Assembly: GCA_017997825.1 (NCBI GenBank) | Contig: JAGOEH010000123.1 | Span: forward strand, 1-8,957 | DNA: 8,957 nt | Direction: 5' to 3' | Source: Candidatus Delongbacteria bacterium | GTDB lineage: Bacteria > JAGOEH01 | In this document: piece after piece, positions 7,494 through 8,957 of the stretch | Numbering within the stretch: position 1 is the stretch's first letter | Layout of the letters: the number at the start of each line of letters is the position of its first letter | Notes under the pieces: generated by a model | Told to the model about the DNA's origin: nothing | Seen by the model: the letters and a program-made list of their open reading frames with translations, nothing else | Database searches by the model: none | Position numbers and translations under genes: made by a program

Positions 7494-7683
7494 AAAAGAA
7501 GGTGGATCTCAGGCTCGTCTGGCCAAGGCTCAGAAAGTCAAGACCGGAAAACCCTGTCCGATTTGCGGTGAAATCACCGAGCCCATTCTCGTCATATCCC
7601 CCCAGGATAGCAATGGAAATGTCAAATTCCGCAGATCATTCGTGAAGCTCTGCAAATGCAACAAAGCTCAATATGGTCTATAA
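7486..7683 (+). CDS. Small Cys4 zinc-ribbon-like protein, function unknown
   Basis: This 65-residue protein is not one I recognise. The N-terminal 22 residues are strongly basic (MAKKEGG...RLAKAQKVKTGK) and look like a nucleic-acid- or ribosome-binding tail. They are followed by a compact domain with CPIC (C24, C27) and CKC (C56, C58) about 28 residues apart, a likely four-cysteine zinc site with an unusually short second knuckle. The middle has a strand-like EPILVIS and a basic NVKFRRSFVKL. The ATG has an excellent AAGGAGG 6 nt upstream, and it overlaps the end of purN in the pattern ATGGCTAA, so it is surely translated and co-transcribed. A terminator follows directly. A role in RNA binding or translation would fit the basic tail, but this is inference. 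No enzyme motif is visible. Confidence 0.82.
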   Translation: MAKKEGGSQARLAKAQKVKTGKPCPICGEITEPILVISPQDSNGNVKFRRSFVKLCKCNKAQYGL

Positions 7684-7689
7684 AAAATA

Positions 7690-7724
7690 CCCCCTCTGAC
7701 CATCGGCCGGAGGGGGATTTTTTT
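7690..7724 (+). terminator. Intrinsic terminator of the bactofilin operon
   Basis: CCCCCTC (7690-7696) pairs with GAGGGGG (7710-7716). The stem can continue inward through TG/CG and CC/GG, with one A-C mismatch and an ATC loop. It is followed by A and seven T residues (7718-7724). This is a standard strong rho-independent terminator. It starts 6 bases after the stop of the zinc-ribbon gene and ends 7 bases before the next ATG. Confidence 0.9.
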
Positions 7725-7731
7725 GGTTATC

Positions 7732-8957
7732 ATGCAGGAAACCCTCCACAAAATTGAAAATGATTTTAGAAACTTCCTCGATAAACACTACCTCAAGCGA
7801 GACGCCTATCCGGAATTCCATCAGCATTATTTTCGTTCAGCCATTCTGGCAGCCGCGATTGGTTCACTGACTTCCGAATTCAAATCTCCCGCCAAAAATC
7901 TCATATTGTGGGATGCGACCCTGTATTGCGACGTCGGTTTGGATGACAGCGTAAAACTCGGCGAAACCCTCGATCCCGATCTGAAGGAACAACGCCTTCA
8001 TCACCATATCGACGCGTCGATGGATATCCTGCGGGGAGGTGATTATTTTTTTAAGCATGCTATCCTCCTGATCGCTTGGCATCATTGGCAGCCCGATGAT
8101 CAGGGATATACCCCGCTCAAACTCCCGGCCTTGGATCTCTACAAATCAGGCGGTAACATCATCGCCCTTTCCACCGCCTTCGATTCCATTCTATTCCGAA
8201 ACTTCAAAAAATACCATGATCTGAATTATGCCATAACCGTAGCTCTGACCATCATCAAAAAAAACTCCCGATCCCAATTTGTCGAACTTTATGTCGATCT
8301 GCTGGATAAAGCCCTCGAATCCGGTTTGACCCTTTCCTTTAATCACCGGAAAACAGTCATCAAAACTACCCATGCCATTAAAAATCATGTTATCCTTTTT
8401 CTAAAAAACGGCATCTATTCCTATGACGATTTCAAATCGATCCAGGATGCACCCCGTACCAAATCCAAGACCGAAACCGAGCTGGAAACCTTTGAACGTA
8501 CCATGGCCCGCGGCATCAACGGTGAACTCTATAATGTGCCTGAAATCATTGACCATCTCACCACCCTGATCAAAATTCTATCCAGGTTTCCCGCCATGTT
8601 CGCTATTCTCTATATCAAAATCCTGGAGTTTATGTCCTGTTTCCATTACAATGACGGCATCATCAAGGGATTTATAGTCGATAACTTCTATCGGATTATG
8701 GATGACTATTGCCGGGACTTAAAAATGGAACCGCCCTATCAGCCGCTGATGAATTCCTTGCTGGATATCTGGCGCCGTGATCTGAAGCGCGAATTCTCCA
8801 AACCGGATGCCCTTCTCCTGGAAAAAAATATCGATTTATTTCTGACCTGCCTGAAATACTTCTGCGAACGCTACAAGTGGAGACCACTCTATCGCGATAA
8901 GGAAACGGATGAATTGATGGTGGTGCGTGAGGAAGAGTATATCCGACAGATTAAAGG
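7732..8957 (+). CDS. Degenerate HD-GYP-like protein with a helical C-terminal region (partial)
   Basis: The frame is open from 7684 to the window end; 408 codons are seen from the ATG at 7732, and the C-terminus is missing. By eye, residues 28-195 follow an HD-GYP phosphodiesterase domain. HYFRSAILAAAI (32-43) matches the first helix (HxxR...). LYCDVG (64-69) stands at LLHDIG. HHHIDASMDIL (90-100) stands at the third-helix His, AWHHWQPDDQGYTPL (115-129) at HHE...GYP, and IALSTAFDSIL (144-154) at the VADxFDAL helix. SQFVELYVDLL (181-191) matches the closing QFDPxLV. Key changes are His to Cys66, Glu to Trp119, GYP to GYT (125-127) and the metal-ligand Asp to Thr148, so cyclic-di-GMP hydrolysis is doubtful. 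Residues 196-408 are mostly helical and charged, and I cannot assign them. There is no signal peptide or clear membrane segment, suggesting a cytoplasmic protein. No Shine-Dalgarno precedes the ATG; TTG at 7723 is an alternative start. Expression may depend on terminator read-through or a promoter inside the previous gene. Confidence 0.68.
   Translation, partial: MQETLHKIENDFRNFLDKHYLKRDAYPEFHQHYFRSAILAAAIGSLTSEFKSPAKNLILWDATLYCDVGLDDSVKLGETLDPDLKEQRLHHHIDASMDILRGGDYFFKHAILLIAWHHWQPDDQGYTPLKLPALDLYKSGGNIIALSTAFDSILFRNFKKYHDLNYAITVALTIIKKNSRSQFVELYVDLLDKALESGLTLSFNHRKTVIKTTHAIKNHVILFLKNGIYSYDDFKSIQDAPRTKSKTETELETFERTMARGINGELYNVPEIIDHLTTLIKILSRFPAMFAILYIKILEFMSCFHYNDGIIKGFIVDNFYRIMDDYCRDLKMEPPYQPLMNSLLDIWRRDLKREFSKPDALLLEKNIDLFLTCLKYFCERYKWRPLYRDKETDELMVVREEEYIRQIK

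Overview
This 9-kb window looks like ordinary chromosome from a diderm (Gram-negative-type) bacterium of roughly 50% GC. The supporting signs are a signal-peptide-bearing protein with an outer-membrane-barrel-like start, sigma70-type TTGACA/TATAAT promoters, strong AAGGAGG-type ribosome sites and a bactofilin. The gene content (TlyA, ClpB, an OPT transporter, bactofilin, PurN) does not fix a phylum. I see no integrase, transposase, CRISPR array, phage gene, tRNA or rRNA.

Layout: the left 1.2 kb is read leftward. It holds the first 97 codons of an exported, probably outer-membrane protein (1-291) and a complete tlyA-type rRNA 2'-O-methyltransferase gene (443-1171). A 349-bp intergenic region with divergent promoter candidates separates these from the rightward genes. 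Those are clpB (1521-4157), a palindrome-rich spacer, an OPT-family peptide transporter (4380-6422) with a textbook promoter, and a compact operon of bactofilin, purN and a 65-residue Cys4 zinc-ribbon-like protein (6488-7683). The operon ends at a strong intrinsic terminator (7690-7724).

Eight bases after the terminator's T-run starts a long reading frame that runs off the window (7732-8957, 408 codons seen). Its first ~195 residues can be laid along an HD-GYP cyclic-di-GMP phosphodiesterase domain, but several catalytic and metal-binding positions are substituted, so it looks like an inactive HD-GYP relative. The rest is an unrecognised, mostly helical region. This gene and the small zinc-ribbon protein are the least explained parts of the window.

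The known genes serve separate housekeeping roles: ribosome modification, protein disaggregation, peptide uptake, cytoskeletal scaffolding and purine synthesis. The only tight physical unit is bactofilin-purN-zinc ribbon, where the genes are 1 nt apart or overlap by 8 nt. At base level, GATC is strongly over-represented, and TCCGGCCGGA-type palindromes cluster at the 3' end of clpB.
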